Shown: piece after piece, positions 24,474 to 33,717 of the stretch
Layout of the letters: every line of letters begins with the position of its first letter
How positions within the stretch are numbered: the stretch's first letter is position 1
NCBI GenBank assembly: GCA_965222535.1
Contig: OZ244957.1
Span: 1,488,001 to 1,552,000, forward strand
Direction: 5' to 3'
Source: G965222535 sp965222535
Lineage (GTDB): Bacteria > Pseudomonadota > Gammaproteobacteria > HK1
Length of the DNA stretch: 64,000 nt
Position numbers and translations under genes: made by a program
Notes under the pieces: generated by a model
What the model was told of the DNA's origin: nothing
Database searches by the model: none
Seen by the model: only the letters and a program-made list of their open reading frames with translations

Positions 24474-26509
24474 TGGTTGCCGTTTCAACAGCAATAAATT
24501 CATGGCAAAAACGCAAGTTGGGCGAAATGGCTGATGAGGTGCGCGACCTATTTGAACCATTAGAGTCTAAACAATTTCCTTATATTGGTTTGGAACATAT
24601 TGAGCAAGGAACTCTTCAGTTAAGCGGTAGAGGTAACTCAATCACTACCGTCAGCACCAAGAAACAATTCAAGAGTGGCGAGATTCTTTTTGGCAGCCTC
24701 CGCCCTTACTTTAGGAAAGTTGTGCGACCTAAATTTGATGGCGTTTGTTCAACAGATATTACAGTCATTAGGCCAAAGCCAAACTGTAGCCCTGGTTTCA
24801 TTCAGTATTTAGTCGCAAGTGAAGCGTTCATTGCACTTGCGTCGAATATATCCAGTGGAACGCGGATGCCTCGTGCTAACTGGAATATCCTCTGCCAATC
24901 AGAATGGCCATTTCCCCCTCTCCCCATCCAGCGCAAGATCGCGGCGGTGTTGTCGGCTTACGATGATCTGATCGAGAACAACCTGCGGCGGATTAAGCTT
25001 CTGGAGGAGATGGCGCAGGGCCTTTACCGCGAGTGGTTCGTCAAGTTCCGCTTTCCCGACCACCAAAACGCCCGCTTCGTCGATTCCCCCCTCGGCAGGA
25101 TTCCAGAGGGATGGGGGGTGACAAGTTTGGGAGAGCATTTGAATGCACTGGAGAGTGGGAAACGTCCAAAAGGAGGAATAAAGGATCGACAATCAGGCAT
25201 TCCTAGTGTGGGCGCAGAAAATGTTCGGAGGATTGGACAACATAACTTTCAAAGCGAAAAGTATGTTCCACAAGTTTTTTTTGAATGTATGAGAAAAGGC
25301 ATTGTGAAAGATGGCGATGTCGCTCTTTACAAAGACGGTGCCTACATTGGGCGGTCATCATATTTCCGCGATGGTTTTCCATATACGGAGTTTTGCGTCA
25401 ATGAGCATGTCTTTTTATTGCGAACCAATGGTAAAACTTTAACCCAGAATTATCTCTATTTGTGGCTACAAGAACCGGATTCTGTTTCTGTGATACGCGC
25501 CACAAATGGAAACGCAGCTCAGCCTGGCATTAATCAGGTTGGAGTAAAGGGACTGACTCTCGTTCTGCCTGAAGAAAATACAGTTCAAGACTTTGATCGG
25601 CTAGTTGAAACGAATATGGGGCTGATAATCAATTTGGCAAAGAAAAACGCCACCTTGCGGCGCACTCGTGATTTACTGTTGCCGCGGCTTATCTCCGGCG
25701 CGTTGGATGTGTCCTCTCTTCCACTCCCAACAGCGGCGGCACCGAGGGCTCACAACGGCATCCGCCGTTATGGTTTTATTGAGCGCATTGCGGCGCTGCC
25801 GTTTGTCGCTAAAATCGTGCTGTTCGGTTCGCGCGCACGCGGCGATCACGATAGCCGCTCGGATATTGACCTCGCCATCTTTTGCGCAACCGCCAGCGAG
25901 GAAGAATGGTGGCAGGTGCTGGATTGTCTAGAGGAAGATCGCATCGATACCCTGCTGAAAGTCGATTGTATTCGCTTTGATGCAGCCGATGGGGTATTGA
26001 AAGAAAACGTTATGGACGAGGGGAAAACCCTGTATGAAAAGAGCCACCATCGCGCTAACAAAAAGAAACCCACGGGAGGTAACTGGATGAGCGAAATAAA
26101 ACTGGCAACCCGCATCCAGAACGCGGATAAAAGCCTGCACCATCTGGAGATCGCCGCCAGCATCCCGCTGGATCAGCAAAAGATGAACCTAAATGCCACT
26201 ATCCATCGCTTTAATATTGCTTTTGAAACGCTGATGAAAGCCCTGGATGCGTATCTGGATGAGGTACTGGAACTGCCGGAGGAACAACGATCAGGGGTCT
26301 TTCAGCGCTTCCAATCGGCCTATAAAAACCATTTAATTGACGGTGACGATGAGGCAATATGGCTTGCGATCCGGAAGGCGCGCAATGCCACCGTGCACGA
26401 ATACGATGAAGCACAAGCTTTGGAGCTATACCAGCGGATTAAGTCCTATGTTCCCTATCTGAGGCAATTGCTGGAGCGGATCAAACACTCCCCCGATGCC
26501 ACCTCCTGA
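24473..26509 (+). CDS. hsdS: HsdS specificity subunit fused to MNT nucleotidyltransferase and HEPN domains
   Basis: A 678-residue protein with three parts. Residues 1-415 are a type I specificity subunit with two AT-rich target-recognition domains, each followed by a conserved helix (PIQRKIAAVLSAYDDLIENN about 158-177; NATLRRTRDLLLPRLISGAL about 392-411). Residues ~425-530 are a minimal nucleotidyltransferase: FGSRARG at 450-456 and SDIDLAI about 462-468. Residues 539-678 are a HEPN domain (HepT-like) with the RNase-type motif R637-x4-H642 in KARNATVHEYDE. There is no stop between the parts. An internal ATG at 26087 (M539) follows GGGAGGT by 6 nt, so free HEPN protein could also be made. MNT/HEPN pairs are toxin-antitoxin modules; a covalent link to HsdS is unusual. 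Confidence 0.88.
   Translation: MVAVSTAINSWQKRKLGEMADEVRDLFEPLESKQFPYIGLEHIEQGTLQLSGRGNSITTVSTKKQFKSGEILFGSLRPYFRKVVRPKFDGVCSTDITVIRPKPNCSPGFIQYLVASEAFIALASNISSGTRMPRANWNILCQSEWPFPPLPIQRKIAAVLSAYDDLIENNLRRIKLLEEMAQGLYREWFVKFRFPDHQNARFVDSPLGRIPEGWGVTSLGEHLNALESGKRPKGGIKDRQSGIPSVGAENVRRIGQHNFQSEKYVPQVFFECMRKGIVKDGDVALYKDGAYIGRSSYFRDGFPYTEFCVNEHVFLLRTNGKTLTQNYLYLWLQEPDSVSVIRATNGNAAQPGINQVGVKGLTLVLPEENTVQDFDRLVETNMGLIINLAKKNATLRRTRDLLLPRLISGALDVSSLPLPTAAAPRAHNGIRRYGFIERIAALPFVAKIVLFGSRARGDHDSRSDIDLAIFCATASEEEWWQVLDCLEEDRIDTLLKVDCIRFDAADGVLKENVMDEGKTLYEKSHHRANKKKPTGGNWMSEIKLATRIQNADKSLHHLEIAASIPLDQQKMNLNATIHRFNIAFETLMKALDAYLDEVLELPEEQRSGVFQRFQSAYKNHLIDGDDEAIWLAIRKARNATVHEYDEAQALELYQRIKSYVPYLRQLLERIKHSPDATS
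26074..26089 (+). promoter_or_regulatory. Internal Shine-Dalgarno and start for a free HEPN product
   Basis: GGGAGGT (26074-26080) lies 6 nt before an in-frame ATG (26087) exactly at the beginning of the HEPN domain (MSEIKLATRIQNADKS). Initiation here would give a separate 140-residue HepT-like protein ending at 26509. The site is far stronger than that of the hsdS start itself. This suggests the HEPN gene was once independent and kept its ribosome-binding site after fusion. Confidence 0.7.
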
Positions 26510-29500
26510 AGACAACCCTTACAGCGAAGACGCCCTAGTCGAACAACCGGCGATCGCCTTGTTCGCCGCGTTGGGCTGGGAGACGTACAACGCCTGGGCT
26601 GAGTTCGAGCAGGGCTACAGCCCCCTTGGGCGCGAGACCAAAGCCGCGGTCATCTTGAGCGAACGGCTGCTCCCGGCGCTGCGACGCCTGAACCCCGCGC
26701 TCGCCTTGGATGCCATCGAGCAGGCGATTGTCGCGCTGACCGGCGATCATTCGAGCATGAGCCCGGCGGCAGCGAATCAAAAAATCTACCGCTGGCTGAA
26801 AAACGGTATGCGGGTTACCGTGACCGACCCTGTCAGCGGCGGCGCAACCGTCGAAGTGGTGCGGCTGATCGATTGGCGGCAACCGCGCAACAACGATTTC
26901 TTGCTTTGCTCGCAGTTCTGGGTAACGGGTGAGATGCACACGCGCCGGGTGGATGGGGTGGGTTTTGTCAACGGCCTGCCGCTGGTGTTCATCGAGCTCA
27001 AGGCGGTGCACACCGCTCTGGAGAGCGCCTTCAACGACAATCTGCGCGATTACAAAGACACCATCCCGCAGTTGTTCTGGGCGAATGCGCTGATCATCCT
27101 GTCGAATGGCAGCCACAGCCGGATGGGCAGCATAACCGCCGGCTGGGAGCAGTTGTCTGGGTGGGAGAGGGTCGAGGATGAGGCCGAGCCGCGGCGGGTA
27201 TCGCTGGAGACGATGCTGCGTGGGGTCTGCGAACCGGCGCGCTTGCTCGACATCGTGGAGAACTTCACGCTGTTCCATGAAGCCCCCGGTGGTCTTTTCA
27301 AGCTGATCGCCAAAAACCACCAATACCACGGCGTCAACCGTGCGATCGATGCACTGACCGCGCCAGACAACCACCGCCGCAAGCTGGGGGTGTTCTGGCA
27401 TACCCAGGGCAGCGGCAAGAGCGTCTCGATGGTGTTCTTCGCCCAGAAGGTGCTGCGCTTGTTGCCGGGCAACTGGTGCTTTGTCATCGTTACCGATCGC
27501 CAGGAGCTGGATCGGCAGATCTACAACACTTTCGATGCTTCCGGGGCCATCACCGAAAGCCACACCCAGGCCGTAAGCGGTGCCCATTTGCGGCAGTTAC
27601 TGACCGAAGATCACCGCTACGTCTTTACCCTGATCCACAAGTTCCAAGAAGCGGAGGCGATCTCCACCCGCGATGACATCATCGTCATCACCGACGAAGC
27701 GCACCGCAGCCAATACGCGACGCTGGCGCTGAACATGCGCACGGCAATGCCCAACGCGGCGTTTCTGGCTTTCACCGGCACGCCGCTGATCGCAGGCGAG
27801 GAGAAGACGCGCCAAGTGTTCGGCGCTTACACCAGCATCTATGGCTTTCGCCAGTCGGTCAACGACGGGGCGACGGTGCCGCTTTACTACGAGAACCGCC
27901 TCCCTTCGCTGCAATTGAGCAACGCCGACCTGAACGACGACTTGGAGCGTCTGATCGAAGCGGCGGCACTGGACGAGGCACAGGAGAAACGGTTAGCGCG
28001 CGAGTTCGCTCGCAATTACCACCTGATCACCCGCGACGACCGCCTAGAAGCCATTGCCAAAGACGTGGTAGCGCATTTTACCGGGCGCGGGTTTGCGGGC
28101 AAGGCGATGATGATCTGCATTGACAAGGCGACCGCTATCCGCATGTATCACAAGGTGCGGCAGCATTGGGACGCCAAGACCGTCGCGCTGCAACGACAGT
28201 GCGCAAGCGCTGACACTGAGGCAGCCGGTCGGTTGAAACAGGGCATTGACTGGATGCAGGAAACCGACATGGCGGTGGTAGTCTCGCAAGGGCAGAACGA
28301 AATCGCCGACATGCAGGACAAGGGGCTGGATATTCGCCCGCACCGCAAGCGCATGATCGATGAAGACCTAGAGACGCAATTCAAGAATCCGGCCCATCCT
28401 TTACGGCTGGTGTTCGTGTGTGCGATGTGGATGACCGGCTTCGATGTGCCGATCTGCTCGACGCTGTATCTCGACAAGCCGATGCGCAACCATACTCTGA
28501 TGCAGACCATCGCCCGCGCCAACCGCGTCTATCCAGACAAGGAAAACGGCCTGATCGTGGATTATATCGGGGTATTTGGCAATCTTGAGCGGGCGCTGGC
28601 GATTTATAGCGGCAGCGATGACGGTGATGACGGGGGAAAACCGGTAGCGGATAAAAGCGTACTGGTGGCCGCATTGCGCCGGGTGCTTGATGAGGCGCAG
28701 GCGCTGTGCCGGGGACGCGGCGTTGATCTGGCGGCGATCGATGCCGCCCAGGGGTTTGAGCGCATCCGCAGGATCGATGAGGGCGTTGAGGCGCTGGTCA
28801 GCGCGGAGGCGATCAAACAAGGCTATCTTGAATTGAGCGACAACGCCTGGCGGCTCTACAAGGCGGTGCTGCCCGATCCGGCGGCGCAGGAATTCTCGCT
28901 GCAAGCGCGCCCGCTGAAGGTCATCGCCGCCACCATCCGCGCCCTTACGCCGGCGGCTGCGGTTATCGATTCCGTGATGCAACAGGCAGCGGCTTTATTT
29001 GATGATTCGATCACCACCGAAGGCTATGTTATCTGCGATCCCCGCGCGCCTTATAGCGACGACGATTCCCTGATCGACTTAAGCAGCGTCGATTTAAGTA
29101 CTGTCAATCTCGACAAGTTGCGCGAGAAATTCAAGACCGGACGCAAGCATACGCTGAATGAAAAGCTCAAAGGTGCCGTCAGGCGAAAGCTCGTGGCGAT
29201 GGTGAAATGGAACCCAACGCGCATGGACTATCAGAAAAAGTTTGAGGAGATGATCCGCAGCTACAACGCCGGCAAACAGAATGCCGATGATCTCTTTCAG
29301 CAGTTAGTTGAGTTTGCCAAGAGCCTTACTGACGAGGAGCAGCGCGGCCTGAAAGAGGGGGTAAGCGAAGAGGAACTGGCGTTGTTTGATCTCCTAACAA
29401 AGCCAGAAGACATTAAGATCAGCGATGCCGATCGGGACAAAGTCAAAGCCGTTGCCAGAGAATTGCTGCAAACGCTCAAGGACGGGAAGCTGGCGCTGGA

Positions 29501-29681
29501 TTGGCGCAAACGCCAGCAGGCCCGGGCACAGGTGCGGGTGGCGATCAAACAGGCGCTGGGTAAGGGATTACCGCAATCCTTTACGGGGGAATTGCTCGAT
29601 CAGCAAACCGCCATCGTCTTCGATCATATTTATACGGCTTATTATGGCAATGGCAAAAGCGTTTATACGCAGGTGGCATAA
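26496..29681 (+). CDS. hsdR: Type I restriction endonuclease subunit HsdR
   Basis: Motor and nuclease subunit, 1061 residues. N-terminal PD-(D/E)XK nuclease with RVDGVGFVNGLPLVFIELK (catalytic E167 and K169), then superfamily 2 helicase domains: Walker A TQGSGKS at 303-309, DEAH box at 400-403, FTGTPL motif III, MTGFDVPICSTLYLDKPM and QTIARANRVYPDK (motif VI). The C-terminal helical region binds the HsdM/S core. It begins inside the hsdS-MNT-HEPN gene (14-nt overlap), so translation is coupled to the fusion. All key motifs are intact, so the RM system is probably active. Confidence 0.96.
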   Translation: MPPPEDNPYSEDALVEQPAIALFAALGWETYNAWAEFEQGYSPLGRETKAAVILSERLLPALRRLNPALALDAIEQAIVALTGDHSSMSPAAANQKIYRWLKNGMRVTVTDPVSGGATVEVVRLIDWRQPRNNDFLLCSQFWVTGEMHTRRVDGVGFVNGLPLVFIELKAVHTALESAFNDNLRDYKDTIPQLFWANALIILSNGSHSRMGSITAGWEQLSGWERVEDEAEPRRVSLETMLRGVCEPARLLDIVENFTLFHEAPGGLFKLIAKNHQYHGVNRAIDALTAPDNHRRKLGVFWHTQGSGKSVSMVFFAQKVLRLLPGNWCFVIVTDRQELDRQIYNTFDASGAITESHTQAVSGAHLRQLLTEDHRYVFTLIHKFQEAEAISTRDDIIVITDEAHRSQYATLALNMRTAMPNAAFLAFTGTPLIAGEEKTRQVFGAYTSIYGFRQSVNDGATVPLYYENRLPSLQLSNADLNDDLERLIEAAALDEAQEKRLAREFARNYHLITRDDRLEAIAKDVVAHFTGRGFAGKAMMICIDKATAIRMYHKVRQHWDAKTVALQRQCASADTEAAGRLKQGIDWMQETDMAVVVSQGQNEIADMQDKGLDIRPHRKRMIDEDLETQFKNPAHPLRLVFVCAMWMTGFDVPICSTLYLDKPMRNHTLMQTIARANRVYPDKENGLIVDYIGVFGNLERALAIYSGSDDGDDGGKPVADKSVLVAALRRVLDEAQALCRGRGVDLAAIDAAQGFERIRRIDEGVEALVSAEAIKQGYLELSDNAWRLYKAVLPDPAAQEFSLQARPLKVIAATIRALTPAAAVIDSVMQQAAALFDDSITTEGYVICDPRAPYSDDDSLIDLSSVDLSTVNLDKLREKFKTGRKHTLNEKLKGAVRRKLVAMVKWNPTRMDYQKKFEEMIRSYNAGKQNADDLFQQLVEFAKSLTDEEQRGLKEGVSEEELALFDLLTKPEDIKISDADRDKVKAVARELLQTLKDGKLALDWRKRQQARAQVRVAIKQALGKGLPQSFTGELLDQQTAIVFDHIYTAYYGNGKSVYTQVA

Positions 29682-29774
29682 CCCGTCATCCTCGCCAGTG
29701 TTGACTCGGGGCGCTGCGTCCTTATAGTAATTACATTAGATCACAAAACCGCTTAGCATAGGATATTTTCCGAG

Positions 29775-31220
29775 GTGCCCTTATGCGATTCATTACAGCA
29801 AAAGAAATATTGGAAATTAGTCGCAAACGATGGTAGATGGCAAAGTATAGTTAGGCATATACAATCTCAGATTCCGACAATTTGCTACTTCCCTACATTT
29901 CTATTTGAGTTTCCATCTCGCGTCTATTTATCCCACACCCCAGAGCAATACGAACCGCAAAATAAATACTACCAGCAGATCATTCAAGATGTATTAGATT
30001 CTTTAGAACGGGGATTGACTATCAAAGATCACATCGTTGATCGAGTAGAAAAAACTGACGAAGGTTGCTCATGGGATCTATTCACATTTTTCCAAAGCGA
30101 TCGTAAAAAACAAGTTGACGCGGTTATGAATCGCTTGGGGAGTCAGATAACAAGCACATTCTTTACCCGTTGGAATGAAATATTTGGCGCAAAGTTCACA
30201 AAAGACATAAAGATTGAATGGGGTGTGGACAAAGATCAGCAAAATCCACCTGTCTATCTTAGCTTCAGCGTGCAGGATGGTCCATCTACCTATAGTATCG
30301 CGGAACGTTCTTTAGGCTTTCGTTGGTTCTTCTGCTTTTTGCTTTTTACGCAGTTTCGGAAATCTAGGCGAGATAGTGGAACACTCTTTCTTCTAGATGA
30401 GCCTGCTTCTAACTTGCACGCAACGGCCCAGCAGCAACTCTTAGAAAGTTTCAAAGCCGTGACAGAGGGAGACAACAGCCTAATTTATTCGACACATTCA
30501 CATTACATGATCAATCCCCGTTGGCTAGAAGGCGCATTCATTGTTCAAAACGGAGCGATCAAGTACGATGAGAAAATTTCGAGCAGGCACGAATATCAAG
30601 TGCATGAGACAAATATCAAGATCACACCATACAAGCGGTTTGTTGGTGAGAATCCAGACAAATCCACTTACTATCAGCCAATTCTAGACGCTCTTGATTA
30701 CAAGCCCGCAGCTCTAGAGCATCAAACTGGCACGGTCATGGTGGAGGGGAAAGGCGACTTTTACATATTGGCATACTTTATGAAGGTAGTATTCAAGCGT
30801 TTTGACAGGTTACGGTTCATGCCGTCATCTGGTGCGAATGACATCGGGCCTTTGATCTCGCTGTATCTTGGATGGAGCTACGATTTCTGTGTGTTGCTAG
30901 ATGACGATAGTGCGGGGAAGAAGGCCAAGATGCGTTATATCAACGAGTGGTTTTTAGATGAAGCCACTGTCTTTGCAATCGGGGACGTAGATAGCCGCTT
31001 TAAAAAAATGAAAATCGAAGGCTTGATTACAAAGGACGGCAAGCAGCAAATAGCCGCTGCATTGGGTGTTACTCGGGTGACCAAAAAGCAAATATCGCAT
31101 TACTTTCAAGAGTTATTAGCGCGGGACGAGAAAGTAGAGTTTGATAAGGGCACGAACGACAACTTCAAAGCCATATTTGAATATTGCGAGAAGGCGTTTG
31201 GGCGATCATCGGGTACTTGA
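29775..31220 (+). CDS. OLD-like ATPase/TOPRIM protein lacking its Walker A region
   Basis: A 481-residue frame with the back half of an ABC-type (RecF/OLD-like) ATPase and a C-terminal TOPRIM domain. Seen: signature-like SIAERSLGFRWFF, Walker B LFLLDEPASNLHA (D208, E209), switch histidines in YSTHSHYMINP, then TOPRIM VMVEGKGDFYILAY (E324) and VLLDDDSAGKK. The N-terminal P-loop segment (about 100 residues in relatives) is missing, and the 93 nt between hsdR and this start cannot hold it. Start is GTG at 29775; a competing ATG frame (29783) stops after 17 codons. Lower GC than hsdR. Either a 5'-truncated remnant or a derived form unable to bind ATP in the usual way. OLD nucleases often accompany defence genes. 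Confidence 0.75.
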   Translation: MPLCDSLQQKKYWKLVANDGRWQSIVRHIQSQIPTICYFPTFLFEFPSRVYLSHTPEQYEPQNKYYQQIIQDVLDSLERGLTIKDHIVDRVEKTDEGCSWDLFTFFQSDRKKQVDAVMNRLGSQITSTFFTRWNEIFGAKFTKDIKIEWGVDKDQQNPPVYLSFSVQDGPSTYSIAERSLGFRWFFCFLLFTQFRKSRRDSGTLFLLDEPASNLHATAQQQLLESFKAVTEGDNSLIYSTHSHYMINPRWLEGAFIVQNGAIKYDEKISSRHEYQVHETNIKITPYKRFVGENPDKSTYYQPILDALDYKPAALEHQTGTVMVEGKGDFYILAYFMKVVFKRFDRLRFMPSSGANDIGPLISLYLGWSYDFCVLLDDDSAGKKAKMRYINEWFLDEATVFAIGDVDSRFKKMKIEGLITKDGKQQIAAALGVTRVTKKQISHYFQELLARDEKVEFDKGTNDNFKAIFEYCEKAFGRSSGT

Positions 31221-31247
31221 CAACAAAGCTCACCCACGAAGAATCCA

Positions 31248-31874
31248 ATGCCTACAAACGGCTTTATTGTCAACCGGCTGGATGCTGAAGGCATCGTTTG
31301 TCGGCTTGAAGCCGAGAATGCAGTCGCATTACCATTACTGCGTGCTGACTATTGCGCTTGGTTGGTGCAACAAGCACAAATGATGCCGTGGCGCGCGGCG
31401 CAGGCAACGGTAGGCCAACCTCCTGATCAGGTGTTGCAGCGCATGGAGGTATGCGAACACTTTCCACCGGATAGTGTTTTTCTCGCCTTGGTCGGCACCT
31501 TCCAGAGCTTATGCGATCAGGCTTTTGCGGGCTGCCAGCCGTACCCATTTGAAGCACCGCTGCGCTTCAATGATTTGATGTTGCAGCGCTATGCGGTCGG
31601 AGACACGGGGATCACCCCGCATCGGGATCGCACACACTACCGCAACCTGATCGTATTGTTTGTATTAGCCGGTGTCGGTCGGTTTCGTATGTGCACTGAT
31701 CGCAGCGCTAATCAGGGGGTCGAGATCCCCAATGTGACGGGCGATGCGATCCTGATCCGTGCGCCCGGTTTTTCGCACAGCACCTTACGCCCTTTTCACG
31801 CCTTGGATCGCATTCAAAGTCGGCGCTATGTGTTCGGCTTACGCCACGACCGCAGCAAGCCCTTCGCATTCTGA
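31248..31874 (+). CDS. 2-oxoglutarate/Fe(II)-dependent oxygenase-like protein
   Basis: 208 residues with the double-stranded beta-helix signature of 2OG-Fe(II) enzymes: iron ligands H125-x-D127 in GITPHRDRTHYRNL, a glycine-rich strand FRMC, DAILIRAPGFSH, and a distal His/Arg region FHALDRIQSRRYVFGLRHD. The His and Arg there would hold iron and 2-oxoglutarate. The substrate is unknown. It follows the OLD-like gene by 27 nt and is followed by the radical SAM gene after 109 nt, all on the plus strand. Confidence 0.72.
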   Translation: MPTNGFIVNRLDAEGIVCRLEAENAVALPLLRADYCAWLVQQAQMMPWRAAQATVGQPPDQVLQRMEVCEHFPPDSVFLALVGTFQSLCDQAFAGCQPYPFEAPLRFNDLMLQRYAVGDTGITPHRDRTHYRNLIVLFVLAGVGRFRMCTDRSANQGVEIPNVTGDAILIRAPGFSHSTLRPFHALDRIQSRRYVFGLRHDRSKPFAF

Positions 31875-31983
31875 GCCAGCGAACCCGTAGCCGTAAGGAA
31901 CCAACAGCCATGACCATCCTCTATTTTTGCATCCACCGCAAAATCCGCCGGCAGGGGGGTTGGTGGGGAAATAGGTAGCCACG

Positions 31984-33054
31984 GTGATCGCATCAGGTAA
32001 ACGCCGGGGGCGTGGTGCGCTGACCAATGCAAGCGGCCGTTACGAGCAACTGCAACGCGAAGTATTTGATGATGGCTGGGATGCAAGCGATGCGTTAGCG
32101 GCACCGCTAAAAACCACGCTCCAAGTGGATTCCAGTCGTTCGGTGATTAGCCGTAATCGATCCCCAGATGTGCCGTTTGAGGCCTCTATCAACCCGTACC
32201 GCGGTTGCGAACACGGTTGTATTTACTGCTACGCGCGCCCGACCCACGCTTATCTGGGGTTGTCGCCGGGGTTGGATTTTGAGACAAAATTATTTTTCAA
32301 GCCCGATGCGGTCGCCTGCCTGCGCCAAGAGCTGGCGCATCCCGGATACGTTCCGACCCCCATTGCCTTAGGCTCAAACACTGACCCATATCAGCCGCTC
32401 GAACGCAAACTGCAGATCACCCGCAACGTATTGGAGCTGCTGCTGGAATGCGCGCATCCGCTGATGATTATCACCAAATCGGCGCTGGTGGAACGTGATA
32501 TGGAGGTGCTGAAGCAGTTAGCCGAGCGCCAGTTGTGTACCGTCGCGATCTCGCTAACGACGCTGGACCGAACGTTAGCACGCCGCATGGAGCCGAGAGC
32601 TGCCGCGCCACAAAGACGCCTGCAGGCGGTGCAGCGCCTAGCCGCGGCGGGCATACCGGTGAGGGTGTTGATGGCACCCGTTATCCCGTTTCTGAATGAT
32701 GCCGAAATCGAAACCCTGCTGGCCGCTTGCGCCGCTGCGGGTGCGCGTAGCGCGCACTATGTGTTGCTGCGCTTACCGTCAGAGATCGCCGAGTTATTTG
32801 AACAATGGCTGCGTGAGCATTATCCGTTGAAAGCCAATCGCATATTAGCGCGCATCCGCGATTCGCATGGCGGCCTTAACTACGATCCACGCTTCGGTCA
32901 GCGCATGCGCGGCAGCGGCCCCTACGCTGATCTAATCGCCGCTCGCTTTCATACAGCCTGCCGCCGCCTAGGGCTGGAATCGGGGCGTGAGATAAAACTG
33001 GACTGTGCTCAATTTCACCCACCGGGCGGCGGCAAGCAGTTGTCATTATTTTGA
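31984..33054 (+). CDS. PA0069-family radical SAM protein
   Basis: 356 residues. The [4Fe-4S]/SAM cysteines are C75-x3-C79-x2-C82 in RGCEHGCIYCYARP, the spacing of radical SAM enzymes related to spore photoproduct lyase. Family text: SINPYRGCEHGC, PIALGSNTDPYQPLERK, ITKSALVERD, HYVLLRLPSEIAELFEQWL and the ending GGGKQLSLF. The start is GTG at 31984; the N-terminal GKRRGRGALTN is typical of the family. The family is widespread but its reaction is not established. Confidence 0.92.
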   Translation: MIASGKRRGRGALTNASGRYEQLQREVFDDGWDASDALAAPLKTTLQVDSSRSVISRNRSPDVPFEASINPYRGCEHGCIYCYARPTHAYLGLSPGLDFETKLFFKPDAVACLRQELAHPGYVPTPIALGSNTDPYQPLERKLQITRNVLELLLECAHPLMIITKSALVERDMEVLKQLAERQLCTVAISLTTLDRTLARRMEPRAAAPQRRLQAVQRLAAAGIPVRVLMAPVIPFLNDAEIETLLAACAAAGARSAHYVLLRLPSEIAELFEQWLREHYPLKANRILARIRDSHGGLNYDPRFGQRMRGSGPYADLIAARFHTACRRLGLESGREIKLDCAQFHPPGGGKQLSLF

Positions 33055-33717
33055 CCAGAGGGCTTTTCAGGTCGATCTGAATCCCCAACCTAGAACCAAG
33101 CGCGTAGAGCCGCCGAAGCCTCTTGTAGGAAATGGCTTGATCACCCGTGGAGGCACCGCAGGAAATCGGCAAATTCAAAAATGTCCCCTAGGGGGCATTT
33201 CTGAATGGAGCAAAAGAGGACATTTTGGCTTGGTGTTGACACTTGAAAAAAAAGTTGTTGATTTCTGTTTGGAAGTCGATTACCATCAGGAGGAAATTTT
33301 CATAAGCATTTTGAAAAGTGCTCGCTTGTCAAGGTTTCTATTGCAGGCTCTAAGGTTATCTATCAAATGCTGTTAGTTCATGCCCTGTTATTTCTTCCTC
33401 CCGTTGGGGTTTTTCGAGGTGCCTGTAGGGTGCCGAAAGCCAGCGCCTGCTGGATACGGGGCGGCAGGAGTAGCGCAGGATGCCAGCCAGTTGCGCCTTC
33501 AGGAAAGATGCGACAGATGACATCTCTAGCGATGAACAAGTATTTCCTATCACCCGATGCCGGCGGCGGCCGTTATCGGGTGGCAGGAATTGAGCGGGCA
33601 ATCCGCTCGTTTCAGTGGGGATTGGCGCAACGCTACCCTTTCCCCTCGCCCCCGTTAGCAAGTGCACTTTTGTGGCACCCCTCCGTTACGAACCTTAACT
33701 TAACGAGGTGAAACCTG
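33055..33717. other. Intergenic region before the autotransporter, no gene seen
   Basis: 663 nt without a convincing gene; short open frames here lack ribosome-binding sites and coding character. It holds a hairpin near 33179 and a C-rich/TTTTTCGAGGTGCC block at about 33398-33425 that matches the end of the dispersed repeats. Sequence before 33718 includes AACGAGGTG as a weak ribosome-binding site for the autotransporter gene. Confidence 0.5.
33179..33201. terminator. Hairpin downstream of the radical SAM gene
   Basis: AAATGTCCCC and GGGGGCATTT form a ten-pair stem (one G-U) with a 2-nt loop. The minus strand has a T-run after it, whereas the plus strand ends in CATTTCTG, so it is a better terminator leftwards. 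It may end transcription of the radical SAM gene, but no U-run supports that strongly. Confidence 0.4.
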
